Assembly (NCBI GenBank): GCA_934130265.1
Contig: CAKOYC010000045.1
Location: 1-7,946, forward strand
Origin: an uncultured Bacilli bacterium
GTDB taxonomy: Bacteria > Bacillota_I > Bacilli_A > RF39 > UBA660
Reading direction: 5' to 3'
DNA: 7,946 bases
This document shows, piece by piece, positions 6,286-7,946 of this stretch. The translations under genes and the position numbers were made by a program. Each line of letters begins with the position of its first letter. The stretch's first letter is position 1. The notes under the pieces were generated by a model. It did not search any database and had not been told where the DNA came from. It was given only the letters and a program-made list of their open reading frames with translations.

Positions 6286-6315
6286 CTGTTTAGAACTATT
6301 TTTTAAGAGTTTAAA

Positions 6316-7946
6316 TTAATTTCCACTCTTTTTAATGATTTCTTCTGCAATGTTTCTTGGAACTTCTTCATAATGATCAAATGTCATAACAAAGTTTCCT
6401 CTACCTTGAGTATTACTACGTAAGTTAGTAGCATAACCAAACATTTCAGAAAGTGGTACCATAGCAGATAATTTTACTGCATTTCCAGTACTCTCTTGTC
6501 CAAGTGGTCTACCACGACGACTTGTTAAGTCTCCCATAACATTACCAAAATATTCATCTGGTGTAGTTACATCAACTTTCATAATTGGCTCTAATAAAAC
6601 AGCATTACATTTATTCTTAGCTTCTTTTAAAGCCATAGATGCAGCTATTTTGAAAGCCATTTCGTTAGAGTCTACATCATGGTATGAACCATCAAATAAT
6701 GTAGCTTTAACATCAATCATAGGATATCCTGCTAAAATACCAGTTTGCATAGCTTCTTGTAAACCTTTATCTACTACTGGAATATATTCACGAGGAACAA
6801 CTCCACCAACAATTTGGTCAACAAATTCATATCCTTTATCTGGATTAGGCTCAAACTTAACCCAAACATGTCCGTATTGTCCACGTCCACCAGATTGTTT
6901 AATATATTTACCTTCACAATCAGCAGCTTGCTTAATTGTTTCACGATAAGCAACTTGTGGAGCACCAACATTAGCTTCAACGTGGAATTCACGTTTCATA
7001 CGATCAACTAATACATCTAAGTGTAATTCACCCATACCAGCGATAACAGTTTGTCCTGTTTCATGATCTGTATGAACTTTAAATGTTGGATCTTCTTCAG
7101 CTAATTTTTGTAAAGCTAAAGCCATTTTATCTTGATCAGCTTTACTCTTAGGTTCAACAGCTAATTGAATAACTGGTTCAGGAACTGATAATTTTTCAAG
7201 AATGATTGGTTTCTTTTCATCACATAGTGTATCACCAGTTGTTGTATTCTTAAGTCCTACAGCAGCAGCAATATCACCAGTATATACATCAGTAATTTCT
7301 TTACGAGTATTAGCATGCATTTGTAAAATACGACCAATTCTTTCTTTACTATCTTTTGTAGAGTTTAAAACATAACTACCACTTGATAGATGTCCTGAAT
7401 AAACACGGAAGAATGTTAAACGTCCAACAAATGGATCTGTCATAACCTTAAATGCTAATGCACTAAATGGTTCAGTATCACTAGGATGACGAGTTTCTTC
7501 TTCCCCTTTTAGATTGTGTCCCTTAATTGAAGCAATATCTAATGGACTTGGTAAATAATCAATAACAGCATCCATTAATGGTTTAATACCTTTATTTCCT
7601 AAAGCATCTCCACACATAACTGGGAAGAACTTAGTAGCAAGGCAACCTTTACGAATAGCTCTTTTAATCATTTCAATAGTAACTTCTCCACCTTCAAGGT
7701 AAGTTTCCATCATTTCATCATCAAATTCAGCTACTGCATCAATAAGTTCAGCATGCTTTTCTTCTACTAAATCTTTTAAATCTGCTGGAATTTCAATTTC
7801 CTTAGCATTTTCTTCTGGTTTACCATCAAATTCAATTGCTTTTTTGGTAACTAAATCGATAACTCCTCTAAAATCATCTTCTGCTCCAATAGGCCATTCA
7901 ATTGGTTTAGCATTAACTCCTAGACGGTCTTTAATAGACTTAAGAC
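6316..7946 (-). CDS. fusA: Translation elongation factor G (5' end beyond the right edge)
   Basis: Ribosomal translocase GTPase. The frame is open to the right edge; 542 complete codons are visible, so about the first 150 residues, with the P-loop and most G motifs, are missing from the window. The visible part starts in the G domain at KSIKDRLGVNAKPIEWPIGAE. It runs through the rest of that domain (FPVMCGDALGNKG, AVIDYLPSPLDI), domain II (FKVMTDPFVGRLTFFRVYSG), domain III (LAEEDPTFKVHTD, GMGELHLDVLVDRMKREF), domain IV (QSGGRGQYGHVWVKFEPN) and domain V, ending TQGRGNFVMTFDHYEEVPRN. The ATG at 7713 is an internal methionine, not the start. The stop is TAA at 6316-6318, 93 nt ahead of tuf. No disruption is seen in the part present. 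Confidence 0.98.
   Translation of the reverse strand, partial: LKSIKDRLGVNAKPIEWPIGAEDDFRGVIDLVTKKAIEFDGKPEENAKEIEIPADLKDLVEEKHAELIDAVAEFDDEMMETYLEGGEVTIEMIKRAIRKGCLATKFFPVMCGDALGNKGIKPLMDAVIDYLPSPLDIASIKGHNLKGEEETRHPSDTEPFSALAFKVMTDPFVGRLTFFRVYSGHLSSGSYVLNSTKDSKERIGRILQMHANTRKEITDVYTGDIAAAVGLKNTTTGDTLCDEKKPIILEKLSVPEPVIQLAVEPKSKADQDKMALALQKLAEEDPTFKVHTDHETGQTVIAGMGELHLDVLVDRMKREFHVEANVGAPQVAYRETIKQAADCEGKYIKQSGGRGQYGHVWVKFEPNPDKGYEFVDQIVGGVVPREYIPVVDKGLQEAMQTGILAGYPMIDVKATLFDGSYHDVDSNEMAFKIAASMALKEAKNKCNAVLLEPIMKVDVTTPDEYFGNVMGDLTSRRGRPLGQESTGNAVKLSAMVPLSEMFGYATNLRSNTQGRGNFVMTFDHYEEVPRNIAEEIIKKSGN

Noticed and set aside
6650..7011. Overlapping plus- and minus-strand open frames inside fusA
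   Set aside because: They are shadows of the strongly conserved EF-G frame; none has a credible ribosome binding site or recognisable product.
1..7946. Use of UGA as a tryptophan codon
   Set aside because: Tryptophans checked in eno, murD, tuf and the FemABX gene are TGG, and all visible stops are TAA, so there is no sign of it.

Overview
The window comes from a very AT-rich bacterium of the Bacillota/Mycoplasmatota side of the tree. Its promoters are of the SigA type, its Shine-Dalgarno sequences are strong (AAAGGAGG, GGAGGGAG), and it has a T-box leader and Firmicutes-like EF-Tu, EF-G and enolase sequences. It makes peptidoglycan, since it carries MurD and a FemABX-type bridge enzyme, so it is not a wall-less mollicute. 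The five visible stop codons are all TAA, and the tryptophan codons I checked are TGG, so nothing suggests recoding of UGA. An uncultured gut Bacilli lineage such as RF39 fits, but that placement is inference.

Layout from left to right. (1) Positions 1-242 hold no gene. On the minus strand they contain a SigA promoter followed by a T-box riboswitch leader, whose regulated gene lies off the left edge. (2) Positions 243-1472 are eno (enolase) and 1554-2906 are murD, both on the minus strand and 81 nt apart. (3) Positions 2907-3015 are a divergent promoter region between murD and a plus-strand FemABX-family gene (3016-4266). (4) A hairpin at 4278-4313 can terminate transcription from both sides. 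It separates the FemABX gene from a convergent minus-strand gene (4315-4935) for a small membrane-anchored protein of unknown function. (5) Positions 4980-5018 are the tuf terminator, followed on the minus strand by tuf (5032-6222) and fusA (6316 to beyond the right edge), in the usual fusA-tuf order with an extra promoter candidate in front of tuf.

Most of the content is housekeeping: glycolysis (eno), cytoplasmic peptidoglycan precursor synthesis (murD), lipid II side-chain modification (FemABX) and translation elongation (fusA, tuf). murD and the FemABX gene diverge from one intergenic region, which puts two peptidoglycan steps side by side. Two minus-strand genes need start corrections from their longest open frames: murD begins at 2906 and tuf at 6222, each directly behind a strong Shine-Dalgarno sequence. 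I see no mobile element, CRISPR array, tRNA or rRNA, and no convincing new system. The least ordinary items are the T-box with an apparently short Stem I, the variant MurD motifs, and the uncharacterised anchored protein.
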